Position numbers and translations under genes: made by a program | In this document: one piece after another, positions 32,121 to 64,000 of the stretch | Numbering within the stretch: position 1 is the first letter of the stretch | Layout of the letters: every line of letters begins with the position of its first letter | Assembly: GCF_051106095.1 (NCBI RefSeq) | Contig: NC_135793.1 | Location: 8,175,001-8,239,000 of the forward strand | Origin: Pogona vitticeps | Taxonomy: Eukaryota > Chordata > Lepidosauria > Squamata > Agamidae | DNA: 64,000 nucleotides | Direction: 5' to 3' | Notes under the pieces: model-generated | What the model was told of the DNA's origin: nothing | The model's database searches: none | Seen by the model: the letters and a program-made list of their open reading frames with translations, nothing else

Positions 32121-35100
32121 TCTCCTCCTGCAAGCAAGAAGCTTTGTCTAACCAGTTCCTTGGCAGCTGCTATTCTCACACACACACTCATGTGGCGGGC
32201 TTTACTCAGATCCTTAAAAGGGGGGGGGGGACCCTCCGCAGAAGGAATCCTTATGGGCTCCAGAAAAAAAGCACTACTGTACTTATTTCCTGCAGCGCAT
32301 TGTTAAGGGAAAGCCGGAGAGCCACCCAGCATCTGGAGGAGGCGACAATTTGGTGCTGTTTTAGAGGCTTGGATTCAAGGAACTCTGAAAAAATAGAGAC
32401 AAAAAAGGGGTACATGGAAATGCCTTTGCGTGCAAACCACAAATTGTCACCAATAATGTTTTCCTCTCTACAGTTTGAGTCAGGAAGTGACTATTTTCCT
32501 GCAAGTGAACAGTCTCCAGCCTCCATTAAAGTAGTCGTGGTTAGTTCAAGAAGGCAGGTGCAGGAATGGTCCCACAGTAACTGGCTGACTACTATGTCTC
32601 TTTGAAGGGAGAAGCCAAACTTTTTTTTTTAGGAAGAGAAAGAAAATTCTCCATAGAATTGGCTATGTTGCAGAAAGGAAGTTGTGACTAGGTGTCTCCG
32701 TGTCTACTAAACTAGGTGTCTCCAAGTGTGAAATAGCTCCGAGGATGTCTCGTGGTGATGGGAAAAGAGGGAGAGTGCAGGTTTTAAAATGGCAGTAGCA
32801 GCCTTAAGGGAGAGAAACTTTATAACAGAGAGCCTTACTGTTTTAATTTGAATATTTATATATAGATATAAATATACACTATATATACTGTATTTAAGTG
32901 CTGTTATGGACTCCCTCCTGCATTAAATTCTAATTCCTTGTTAAGTGTTTACTTTGGCTCTGCTGTTTTGATCTGTTCCAAACTCTTGTTACTGTTTTGG
33001 ATTTTAATGATGAAGAGCAGCTCTCTTCTCTCCCGAACATTTCACCCAAAGTGAATCTGGATTTTTATGTCCATTCTGAGAATAGGGTGGGGCTGTGAAC
33101 TGGGAATTTCATTTTTTTTTTTTTTGGCATCTGCAAGGTTTATTTATATAGGATGAAGCACAACCCTCCGTCACTTAATTGTTCTTACATGAGAAAATTT
33201 GGGAAGCAATGTCTTGCCATCGTGTGCATAATGTCACCAAACGGGTGTATATCATCTACATTTTAAGGTGGCTGAGGGAAGCCCTACCCAGAACTTTCCA
33301 TTGGTTTCACCTGAAAAAAATGAGCCCCTTAGTATTTGGGCAAAAAAAAAAAAAAAACACCTCACTATAAGACCTCTTCCTTCAAGTTGCAAAAAAAAAA
33401 AAGTCCTGGACGTACAACCCTCTTACACTGGAAAATCTTCCCCCTGCCACCTACCTTTCTGTTTGGACAAGCTACATCTAAGACTGAGAAAAGTTTGTCC
33501 AAACACGCACACAAAATATGCTGAATTGATTCTTTTTTAAAAAAATCTCTGCTGGGTCTTCAAGTTATGCTGGTATGCTCCCACTGGAATACATGGATTT
33601 AGTCTGCTCTGGAAGAATCCAAATTTGACGTAGGCGAACTACTATGGAATAGGCAGCTGTAGATCCTTGGTTTTGTGAGGCAATGTTATTTCGTAGGCAT
33701 TATGGCAAATGGCACTACCCACCCCACCCCATTTCTCCAGCAAAGGAAAGGGATGGAAAGTGGGTAAAAGGAAGGAAGGCAGACCTCGATCTACCTGTCT
33801 AGGTGATGGGCTACAAGCTGAAAGAAAGGGGAAAGAAACCCAGTATTTAAAAAGAATAAGAAAAGAAATAATGGCCTGTTTAAGGTCAGCTCTCAATTAT
33901 ATTAGCATGACATACAGCCGGGTACAGTTACTCGAGTTCTATGCTCATCTGGCCTTCCACAAAGCAATAGTGAGCAAACCTCTGTCTGCATTTCAGCCTG
34001 TGTCTGGTTATCCTCAGGAATCTGGAAGATCCAGATCATAATCGCTGCCCAAAGAATCTGTCAAGATTTCTCCCGCAGATTGTCACAAAATATGCCCTAG
34101 GCCAGCCAGTTTTTTGCAGCCTGCTCGTGAATCCCCTTAAGTGAACATCCATAATGGGAAAGCAGATGAGAGTAAGGGTTAAAAATACTCTAGGGCTGGA
34201 ATAATTGTATGATTGTAGAGTAAAGGTGCTAGTAAAAAAAAATGTAGTAGTTAGCTGTGGATTATAAGAGCCACAAACACTGTAGAGGCAGGTTGACAGT
34301 CAGGGTCTATTGCAGTTGTGCACATTGTTGGATGTTGCTTAATGTATTGTGTTGGTAGCAGCCTCTGTGTGGATGTAATATAATTTTAGAACACATGGTA
34401 AAGGGCTACCGGTTTTAAATATTTTTGAAAGCTGCTTGCAGACTGGAAGCTGGCCTCTGCTGTAGAGTTGGAATATCATAAAAATAACTGCAACCTTCTT
34501 TTAAAAAAGCAAGTTTGCCAAGCACATTTTGCTTGTGTCATGCTTGTTGGGCCACCTACTCATGATGTGACACGCTGGTCCTTTGTATCAGCCTTGTGGA
34601 TTGTCAGGAATGGAACAAATGTTGAAAGCAATGTAGGTGTGAGGGTTGATGTAGCATGTTGCACTGTAAGTGTTGTGAGTTGTGTTACTAGACTGCTGCA
34701 GCGTGTTGTTTGTTGTGCGTTTTATAGGATCCCAAGAAAGAATCAAGCCAGGGGGGTGATTGGTCTCAGAATAACTGGAAAAAGATTGGATTTTTAAGCT
34801 ACTGGGAACGTATAGGCGACCAAGTGAGCTCGAGGGAGTACGATGCATGTAAAGAATATCCTGTTAAGAATTTTGTTATGGTGTCCTTTCTGATACCATT
34901 ATACTGTATATATGACAGTTTCTCCTGGCTAGGAATGAACCTTCTTCTGCTTGATATCTGAGTTTTAAACATATCTGCTCAACTCACTCCTGCAATTATT
35001 TCTGAATTGCATTTTTGTTTTAACTTAGTCTTGGAAGAGAATGAAATTCCAGTTTGGAATTGGTAGGATGATTTGGCTGATTTCCTATTTCCACTTCATC

Positions 35101-35133
35101 TAAGCTAGTGGTCCTTTCCAAAACTGGCAGAGG
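32121..35133 (+). other. AT-rich noncoding region, possible DRP2 3'UTR
   Basis: Few recognisable repeats and no long frame. ATTAAA occurs near 32922. Human DRP2 has a long 3'UTR, so this is a plausible position, but nothing in the sequence proves it. Confidence 0.3.
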
Positions 35134-35370
35134 ATCCCACCCCATCATCCTTGTCTGATTTGGGAAGTTAAACAGGATCTGGCCTGGTTAGTACTTGGGT
35201 GGGAACCACCAAGAAATCCCAGCGATCCCCAGCTAGGGCTAGGAGAGAACTCTGCCTGAAATTGTGGACGAGTCGCGGCTGGTCAGAATTGGTAAAACTG
35301 GACCAATGGAACAAGCACATGGTTTCAGCATAAGGCATCTGCCAAAGTTCCTTCAACATCCTTTGCTATC
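35134..35370 (+). mobile_element. 5S rRNA-derived SINE
   Basis: The segment CTTGTCTGATTTGGGAAGTT then GGCCTGGTTAGTACTTGGG matches the 3' half of 5S rRNA with its internal promoter. It continues into a SINE tail (GGACCAATGGAACAAG, GCATAAGGCATCTGCC) typical of reptile SINE bodies. It is not a functional 5S gene. Confidence 0.75.
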
Positions 35371-35924
35371 AGTGAAAGGATGGACTGTGGCTAAACTGGT
35401 TGCCTCTTGCAGCTTCTTATATACTACAGCCTTTAATCCAAGTAGGACGTAAATTAGGTGGAAAGAAAGTATGTAATCAAGCTAGGGGCTGCTCCAGATG
35501 GAGCATTAGTTATGTTTTGTTTTTATTATTCGACCCAGTTGTGCACTGATGATACTGGTATTTTTTCCCACTGACAATACAAGTCTTATGCTGGTATCAA
35601 CAGGGACAAGGTATGACCAACCAACCAAAATATCCACCCACCCCATCCCCCAGTTTTCCATGATTTACAAAACCAGTTCTTGTAGGTGGCTGTTTTTGTT
35701 TGCTTCTTTCACTTGTACCAGGAGCAAAACTTGGAGGCACAAGCTTCCTGGGGTGGAAAGCTTTCAATTTTAATATTAAGCCACAGACGACCCAAAAAAA
35801 AAAAAAAGATACAGGCGAGTAGCTAAATGTCATAGGATTTCTTCCAGATTGTTGAAAGAGGTTTTGTTTTTACTGACACAGCAGATTTTCAAGGTCGATG
35901 AGCAGCAGATGCCAAAGGTTTGGA

Positions 35925-36340
35925 AGCATTTAATGACAGTGCTAATCCACCAAAACAGAGCAAAGAAAGAGAGATCCAGCAGAGAAGATCATTTTTAAAG
36001 GATTTCTTCAAGTTGTCAAAAAGACAGCTGATTTCCAAAGTGGATTAGAAGATGCCTGCTGCCAAGAGCTCCCATCAGAAGCTTTCAATTTAATTTTTTG
36101 CTGTTTAGTTGTTAAGACGTGTCCGACTCTTCGTGACCCCATGGACCAGAGCACACCAGGCCCTCCTGTCTTCCACTGCCTCCCGGAGTTTGGTCAAATC
36201 AATTTAGTACTAATCTACAAAAGCAAGGTGGGGGGGGGGGAGATCCAGGACAGAAGATCATTTTAATGGGTTCCTTCATCCTTTTGGAAATAATTTGGGA
36301 TAATTGCTTGAAGATATGCTGATTTCTTAAAAGAGAAGTG
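35925..36340. repeat. Diverged tandem pair split by a BovB insertion
   Basis: GAGATCCAGCAGAGAAGATC (about 35970) and GAGATCCAGGACAGAAGATC (about 36241), with similar flanks before and after, form two units of roughly 130 bp separated by the BovB fragment. Confidence 0.5.
36099..36199 (-). mobile_element. BovB (RTE) LINE fragment
   Basis: GTCCGACTCTTCGTGACCCC, ATGGACCAGAGCACACCAGG and CTGCCTCCCGGAGTTTGGTC match the well-known BovB 3' region shared by squamates and ruminants. Short and antisense. Confidence 0.85.
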
Positions 36341-38767
36341 TTTCAAAAATAGTTGCAGAGAGAAATCTCCATAGGATCTGCAATCAAGTGGCATCAACCA
36401 ATGCGAAGCGGGAAGGAGCAAAGTTTTTGTCTTGGGTGAGCTGTTAGGAGCTGGTGAGCACTAGAAAATCAAGACACAGAAAGAGGGTGGGTCGATGCAA
36501 GGAGTAACACAGGTTTTTATAGTATTTGTATAAAATGGGTGAGGATCTGTGGTTTTCCAGATGGGGCTCAGATCCCATCTGGACTTTAATTTCCCATTAG
36601 TGCCAGCCAGTGTAGTCAATGATCAGGCATGACGGAAGTGGTCATCCCAGATTTCTCATATCTACTGTGTGGATAAGGAATTTTGCCTGGGGCAGCTTGT
36701 CTTGTAGGTATGAGGAGAACAGCCCTCGCCGAACATCCTCTTTTAAAAAATACCATTCTTTAAAGGACAGGAACCACTACCAGGCTTCTGTCTGTCTTCC
36801 AACTGCTAGATACAGTCCACAGTTCAAACCCTGTTTAATATGAATGGCTTTCCACAAAACAATATTGGGACCTTTAGTAAAGTTGGAGTAATAAGAATTC
36901 TTTCTCATTGCTCCTAGCCTTCTTTTCAGAACTCTGCTTCCTTGAAGTCTCTGTCTAGAAGCTTTGCCAGTTAAACAGGTTTAAAACTGAATTAATTTCA
37001 CAGTGTAGACTTCTCTTTCCTTAGATTTTCTAATGTCTCAGACAAGTTGCTGTGAAACAGAGGTTCTTCTAGCTGCAGGTCATCTTAGAGTTGTGGCTGA
37101 GGGAGCAATATAGTCTTCCTACGTCTTATCTTTAATGGCTGAAGACCAAATGTAGGCAATATTGCCAGAAGAGCTTGTTAAGGAACAGTATAACAGGGAA
37201 GTCTGTAATTTTTCATATGGGGGCAGTGTGCCCTGCAATGCATATTTAAAATATTTCAGATAAATCCATTTATTATCATTGCTATCCTCCATGGGGCTAA
37301 AATATGGTAAAGAGATGCTCTTAACTAAATATTATTTGCATTAAATATGCTCTACTGACAATATTGTCTTCAGTTGGTCTTCCTTCTTGTTCCTTTTCAA
37401 TTTAATTAGAGTTTCTGCTGAGCAGCATCTAAACCAGCTTACAATTTAACATCCAGGACAAGCTTCTTGATGAAATATAAAAAGTAAAATCTTCAGCCCT
37501 ATGCACTTCCTCCCTATGCCCTATTGAGAATCTGTCGTACGCAGCAGACATTTGTGGTTTTTGACTATATATAATTTTCTTTTTCCTATATGTTTAAAAC
37601 TATAACCAGATGATAAAGTGTGTCCCACAGCTACCTTTTTAGGGCCCTTGGGCTTGACGTAAATTGTGGGGATGACTAACAGCCTTTGTCCAGCTTTCTC
37701 TAAATTCACGAATGATCCCACATACCCCGACCCTCCTTTCTGGTCATCCCTTTTGTGGCCCGTCCTGCCAGAAGGTAAAGCCGAGAACAAGGTTTTTAAA
37801 AGATTGGGTTTAAAAAAGATCTGAGAATCTCGGTCTTGATACAATGGGTTGGGGTTAGGGTGAGCCAAGCATTAAAGACTGGGAGGGAGATTAATATTGA
37901 CCGGTTACAATGCACTATCCTTACTTGGATCTTTTCTATTTCTGGTCTGTGGGGGGGAAAGAATAAAATTGTAATTTATATTGATTGTTCTGTTTGGTTC
38001 CATTCTTGGTGCTGTGTGAATTTTGGGGGGGAACAGACCTGGATTTCTTTGTCTTATTCTTCTCCATGCAACTTGAAATCTTTCTCTGTAAGATTATAAA
38101 ATTAAACGATAGGGAGTAAATTGTTTATGATATTTGTGTCTTGGCCTTCTTTTGAAACTTCCAGTAAGGCCTCCACATCTTGTCCCCGACCCCCTTATGC
38201 TCACAACAACCTTCTGAGGAAAGGTAGGGTCTGCGAGAGAAAATGAGTATTCTCAAACCATCTTGTAAGCAATATCCCATCTCCCCCCCCCTCTTTTCCT
38301 ACTAGTGGCACTCAGTACACCCTTAGGCAACTGTTGAGGCCAACGTGTGGCCCGCTGGAGTGTCATGGATGCCATCACTTCTGCTGGGGAGAATCAGGGA
38401 AGGCGCCATCCTAAAATTTCCCACAAGACTTCAGAATAATGTAGCAATGTACTGTGTGGAAATTTAAAAAGGCAAGTTTCATCTGCATAGCTTCAGGAGG
38501 CCACCTATAAAGGAGGTAGCCTGCCTCCTATAGCTAGTTTTGATAGAAATACAGGAAGAGGCGATACCTTTAATCAACCATTAAGAAAATAAGACAGAAC
38601 AAAACAAGCCAGAAAACAAAGACAAACAGCAAACGTTCGATGATAAAACATCTTCAAGTTCTTGTGGGTAGTTCCAACTTATAGGCTGCTATTAATGTCC
38701 CAAATCCACATGGCTGATGATGCTGAAGCTAGGTTGACTTCTTAGATGGTGATAATGCAGTATGCAA
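36341..38767. other. Noncoding stretch
   Basis: No gene seen. AATAAA at about 37970 and ATTAAA near 38099 are possible polyadenylation signals for a very long DRP2 3'UTR. A short SINE-like scrap occurs near 38195-38240 (CTCACAACAACCTTCTGAGG). Confidence 0.35.
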
Positions 38768-39440
38768 GTTTATTTATTTATTTATTGGATTTATACCCTG
38801 CACCATCTGGCAACCAGGCCACTCTGGGCAGCTAACAACAATATCAGCAACAATATTAAAACACGATAAAAAAATAAATTAATACATAACCAAACAGGGT
38901 AAATTAAAACAGATGGTAATGAAGGTGGTAAAAAAGGATGATGGAGAGGATGGCAAAAAGGATGGTAAAAAGGAAGCAAGATCTTAATGCTCTGGGAAAT
39001 CCTGGCGGAAGAGCCAGGTCTTCAATGCTCTTTTGAACCCATCCAGGGAGGGTACCAAGAGGATCTCAACGGGCAGGTTGTTCCAAAGGCTTGGGGGGGA
39101 GGGACTGCCAAGATCCCCAGTTTCTTGTTCTTTCCCCCTGGGCTTCCTTTGGGGTCAAAGCCCTCAACCGCCCTTCCTGTGAAGAAAGGGCATTACGGAC
39201 AGATCTGGCTAGGAGCAGGTGTTCTGAACCGTTTAGGGCTTTGAATGTTATCATCATAACCTTGAAGTCGATAGGGAAATGAACCGGTAGCCAATGAGGG
39301 GTGGCCAGAGTGGGGGAGATATGCTGGAATTTCTTCACCTCAGTTATTAATCTGGCTGCCAAATTCTGGACCAGTTGAAGTCTCTGCATCAGCCTCAAGG
39401 GTAGCCCCATGTAGAGAGCACTGCAGTAGTTTTTGTTGTT
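38768..39440 (-). mobile_element. L2-clade LINE 3' part, antisense
   Basis: On the minus strand the frame at 39066-39536 reads LQLVQNLAARLITEVKKFQH and HWLPVHFPIDFKVMMITFKA, the C-terminal end of an L2-type reverse transcriptase protein. It is followed by a 3' tail ending in AATAAATAAATAAA. Strongly 5' truncated; no endonuclease or catalytic YxDD seen. Confidence 0.75.
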
Positions 39441-39574
39441 TTCAAGCTCCTTCCCAGCTTCCCAAAGAATTCCTAGTTTGGAATTCTTTGACCTCTTAAA
39501 ACAGTGGTCAGACAATTTGCTACCTGCCTCCCCCACTGACTTCTCTGCCTTTTTAAACTCAAATAATTTCTAGA

Positions 39575-39900
39575 AGAGGTAGCCGTGATAGTCTGTGCAA
39601 ACATATCAGGCAAAATCCAAAGAAACAATACAATACAATACAAAAAATGACAAAAACATGTGGTACCTTAAAGACTACCCATTATATTTTAACGTAAGCT
39701 TTCGTGGACACATTCACTTTGTCAGACATTAAGAGACAGAATAAAAATTCTGAAATTCAGAATGGAATTCTGTCTCTTAAAGTCTGACGAAGTCGACATG
39801 CCCATGAAAACTTACATTAAAATATAATGGCTAGTCTTTAAGGTGCCACGTGTGTGTTTTGTTTGTTTGTTTTGTATTGTATTGTTTCTTTGGTTGTTGT
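39575..39900. repeat. Snapback dispersed repeat
   Basis: Arms GGTACCTTAAAGACTACCCA and GGCTAGTCTTTAAGGTGCC in opposite orientation. Inner AGAGACAGAATAAAAATTCT also folds on itself. Flanked by ACAATACAATACAATAC and its complement, so nearly the whole 300 bp can form one hairpin. Confidence 0.75.
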
Positions 39901-40979
39901 CAAAGAATTTCTGTTTCGCTAGAAGAATTAAGAATGCCCAAGAATATGACCTGCCTCTAAAACAGTTGGGATTAGGAATTTAGTGAAACCACCAGGAACA
40001 GTCAATTAAAGCCAAATTAAGGTCAAATCAATGGTTTTTCCTTGTGGATTCTTTCTTTAGCATGCAGTATGGGTTGTTTGGCATCAGAAGTCCATGATAT
40101 TCAAGAACTCGTGTTGGTCTTCAGTTGATGCCCTATCCGTCATTCTGTGGACTCTTACAATTCAGGGAAAATCAGGAATAGGCCATATGGTTGGGGTTTG
40201 AGAGGTTTCTTATATTTCTACTATCCCCTTTAGTCAAATATGAAACATATTTATCAGAGGTGAGAATGGAATTAATGTACACCAAATAACACTCATTGCT
40301 TTCTTAATACACCTTTAACTTTCTAGAGAGAGAGAAAGAAATAACTATCTTCTCCAGCCTCTTTTGGGAAATCTGGATACAGGATGAACTCAGTTTGCAT
40401 CGTGTCAAACAGCTCCCTTTTCCCCCAAAGGCAAAGGTAGATGAAACCTTTATTAGAACAATAAAAGTCACCAACACAACCTAGCTTTCAACCTTGCAAG
40501 GATCTTCCATCAGTCTGAAGACCACACAGCCGATGGTGGTGCAGGGATGAAAGCTAATTTCTGTTTGTAATATCTTAGTAGCTTAATAAAAGTATGATCT
40601 GTCAGACTGCGTACAAGGACCACATGGCTTTTCTTCTTACTCGTTTTTTCAAAGTACAAGGTGAACAGCTGAAAAAAGGGCCTGGCAACTCAGCAACATG
40701 TGAGGGAGCTGAAAAGTGTGTTACTGGAACAAAAAAAGAGCAGGATCCTACCATTCTCCCCCACACACAAGAAATTGATAGGGCCACTTTGACAGAGGTC
40801 ATCATTAGCCAACATATTTAGGAGTCACTGTAGACTTTGACAGCAGTCACTCGTGCACAGGATTTTGCATAACCCATTCTACCTCCTCACTGAGGATCTT
40901 CCTGCACCAAGCTGGGCTCTCTCAAAACATAAACATTCTGCTCACTTATGGCTCCAGGCCCAGCCATCTCTCCCAAACA
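39901..40979 (-). other. AIPL 3'UTR and intergenic region
   Basis: No gene recognised. On the minus strand AATAAA at 40454-40449, about 530 nt after the AIPL stop, is a possible polyadenylation signal, although it lies in repeat-like sequence. Confidence 0.4.
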
Positions 40980-51377
<10,398 letters not shown>

Positions 51378-51554
51378 GGCCAACTTGCTAGCAGATCTCT
51401 TTTCCCCACAACTCTTGTGGCTTCCGTTCTTCCCTACAGGCCCCTTTCAGAGGCTAGATCTCTCTTGCACCCGGATCGGTTCTGATATGTTGAGGAAATG
51501 ATACACAATTCTCACTTCGCCTTCCTTGCCTAACCCTCTCCCTGTTCTGCCAGG

Positions 51555-51754
51555 TTAATCCAGGATTTGCCTTCTCCTTATATTTGAAATTAGATTAGTC
51601 TATTTGGTAAACAGATGCTGCCCTTCCCCCCCGCCCCATCCTTCTACATTGTGAGAGTGGTTTCTTAAGACTTCCAACTGAGGTCATACATTTTGATCTA
51701 GACTGTACCACTTCAGACAAAAAAAAAAATTCCTTAAAAATTATCTGTTAATCC
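51555..51754 (-). promoter_or_regulatory. AIPL1-like: CRX/OTX-like sites and TATA-like box upstream of the AIPL gene
   Basis: TTAATCC at 51555-51561 and 51748-51754 and CTAATCT (minus strand) at 51598-51592 fit the YTAATCY consensus bound by the photoreceptor factors CRX and OTX2. The minus strand also has AAATATAAGG at 51586-51577, a TATA-like box about 200 nt before the ATG. Short motifs occur by chance; the clustering near a photoreceptor-family gene is what makes them worth listing. Confidence 0.4.
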
Positions 51755-53793
51755 AGGTTCGTTAAAGCATTCAACAATTACTTAAAATTGTTGTTTAAAT
51801 TATTATATAGAAATTGCTGTTCTTCCCATTACTCTCATTCATTACTTGTGGCTATAGTTTTTGGTAGCAATGGGTATTTTTAGTCATTTTAAACTATTTT
51901 GTTTGAGGTTTAACAATTTACCAAACAGACTTTATTAATTTTCTTAATGTCTTAATGTAACCGTGGTTTTTTTTAAAACAATAAGGCATTAACATTTCCA
52001 AATTCTCCTTTAGGCTATAAGTAGGGCTGACAAGGGAAATGCTATTGTAGTTTTGTGTAATTTGCATTATTTGAAAAAAAATTGTTCTTGCAAACGGAAC
52101 AGTCAAGACCAACAGAAAATACCTTGCCCTTCTAAAAGGGGAGAAAAATTTGTTTCTAATTCTCACTCTAGGATTTTCATCTCTACCCCAGAGGAGAAAC
52201 ATTATTTTAATTCTGCACACTCTTCTGTTGGATTTCTAACCCACTTCATGGCTTTGATGCATGCTTTGCTTGAATGGCATACTACAATTTGCCTTAACAT
52301 GAAAGGAAATGTGGCCTAATTTGTTTCTCGTCATGCTCCAGATGCCAAGGATGAACAGTTTTCTGCAGTGTATTTCCCCTGTAAGGCATATATGAGTCCC
52401 CCAAAGAGTGTATCTGAACTCAAAAGACAATAGTTTACTGCAAATTCAAAGATCAAATTCCACAGTAGAAGAAAGCCAAGTTCTTCAATGCTGAGATGGG
52501 TACCGTTTAGTTTAATTGTCCTAAAGCTATTTTCTCCCAATATGCTTTATCTAAACACCTTTCGGAAATTATAATTTTTGTTGGCTTTAAAAGGGAGGCA
52601 CAGTTCATTCTCAGCACCAGTAATGAGAATAGATTTTTGAGTAAATGATACATATATTAACACAAACAAAACACTAATGTCCCTTTTATTAGCAATGAAA
52701 GTGGTATCAGTTTATTCTGCTCCCACTACATCAAAGTCCTCTGCAAACTCAAAAATACTGCTGTTCATAGAGAATCCTGGAAAGAGAGGCACACAGGTAG
52801 AAGAAGGGTGCAATACTTAAGGGACTGAGATTCCTGGAGTGAAGTAGGAAATTCATCTATCCTTTCGCAGCTATACTGTATTCTCTTTTTCCTCTTTCAG
52901 ATGCATGGCTTATAACTCAGACAACTGGTGTCTTGAAATTATAGCCCAAACCATAAGAATCAGAGAGCCCATCACTCTGAAAGAAGAAAGCCTGCCTGCT
53001 CTGAAATATATCCAACAACCTTCAGCAAAGGGAAAAGTGAATGATACTAAGAACAAAGATCATACTGATATACAGAAAAAGACACATCAAGTAATTATAT
53101 GCTTTATTTCTTTAAAAGGAACCTCTCAGACAAGCCAACAACAGAACTAAAGTATGTCAATATGTAAAAACAACTTAGGACAGGGAACTGACTCCTCTTC
53201 CTTTACACAAACAAAAGTTCAGGTGTTAAGTATTTCAAACTATTTTGGCCTACAGTTCCCATCTGCCGTGCCCAGCATGGCTAATGATAAAGGACTGTGG
53301 GTGTTCGTTCAAAACATCTGGTGAGCCAAAGATTTGCATGTCAACCCTTTGGCTGACAGATGACAGGAAGATGTGGCCTTTGGACATGGTGTAACTTTTC
53401 TAGGCAAATTTCACAGCAGAACCCACCCAACTGGGTGGGTGGGGGGAGGGAGGAACCCAACAGTGTTGCATACAGGCTTGTAATGAAGCAATAAGATGAA
53501 GGGACCAAGATTGTCACAGAGACACGTTTGCCCTCGAAAAGGAAAACATACGTTGTGGATGTGCTCTGGGGAACCTTTGTTTTTTTCGTACGTGTGCACA
53601 TTGGGTCTGTTACTTGCAAGACACAAGTCTTTTAGACAAGATGAAATGCCTGGTAAGAGACTTGTTTGCAAATCTCGGCACCCAACGAGTGTTGATCAAT
53701 GAATTAAAGGTCCAGGGCACAAAAGGAACGTTCCAGAAGACTCCCAGTTGACATGACAGCTGTGCTGCCTGGAGGTTCATCAGAGGCAGACGG
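51599..53793. other. AT-rich region between AIPL start and TAF7L stop
   Basis: Holds the AIPL upstream region and the presumed TAF7L 3'UTR. A minus-strand AATAAA at 53108-53103 could terminate TAF7L about 690 nt past its stop. An hAT-like scrap lies near 53235-53335. An 81-codon plus-strand frame at 52905-53150 has no recognisable homology. No clear repeat explains the rest. Confidence 0.4.

Positions 53794-64000
<10,207 letters not shown>

Noticed and set aside
31802-32605. 267-codon plus-strand frame
   Set aside because: It begins inside an antisense SINE and runs through low-complexity sequence; composition and lack of homology argue against a gene. Only the splice acceptor inside it was kept as a DRP2 candidate.
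35134-35250. Possible 5S rRNA gene
   Set aside because: Only the 3' half is present and it runs into a SINE tail.
52905-53150. 81-codon plus-strand frame after a TTTCAG
   Set aside because: Weak resemblance to an exon but no homology, no partner exon and an opposite strand to both neighbours; left unassigned.

Overview
This is nuclear DNA from a vertebrate, very probably a squamate reptile (lizard or snake). Three multi-exon protein genes with GT-AG introns are present. The repeats point the same way: tRNA-derived SINEs of Sauria type, BovB/RTE fragments, CR1 and L2 LINE pieces, a DIRS-type retroelement, a Tc1 fossil, many small inverted-repeat DNA transposons and abundant microsatellites. 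The species cannot be told from the sequence alone.

Layout. (1) 578-22462, + strand: the 3' two thirds of DRP2 (dystrophin-related protein 2) in 18 exons: last spectrin-like segment, WW, EF-hand region, ZZ finger and C-terminal coiled coil. The window opens inside an intron, so the 5' exons lie to the left. (2) 22463-40979: no confident coding exon. It holds a DIRS-like element of about 5.9 kb (25001-30862), a possible alternative DRP2 terminal exon at 32101, a 5S-derived SINE, BovB and L2 LINE pieces and snapback repeats. (3) 51377-40980, - strand: a complete six-exon AIP/AIPL1-family co-chaperone gene (FKBP-like domain plus TPRs). Its last exon runs on into an acidic, Glu/Lys-rich tail of about 478 residues absent from human AIPL1. 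(4) 64000-53794, - strand: TAF7-family TFIID subunit (TAF7L position) with 11 exons visible; its 5' end lies beyond the right edge.

DRP2 and TAF7L are convergent neighbours in human Xq22, with no AIP-family gene between them that I know of. The window therefore shows the same block with an extra AIPL gene between them. Human AIPL1 is on 17p13, so this looks like a separate paralogue (AIPL2-type) lost in the human lineage. CRX/OTX-like motifs and a TATA-like box upstream of its ATG would suit photoreceptor expression.

The three genes share no evident pathway: DRP2 is a membrane scaffold best known from Schwann cells, the AIPL protein a likely phosphodiesterase co-chaperone, and TAF7L a general transcription factor subunit. 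The most interesting items are the AIPL gene with its tail, the complete DIRS architecture with identical inverted repeats around a decayed interior, the unresolved DRP2 3' end, and several inverted-repeat families.
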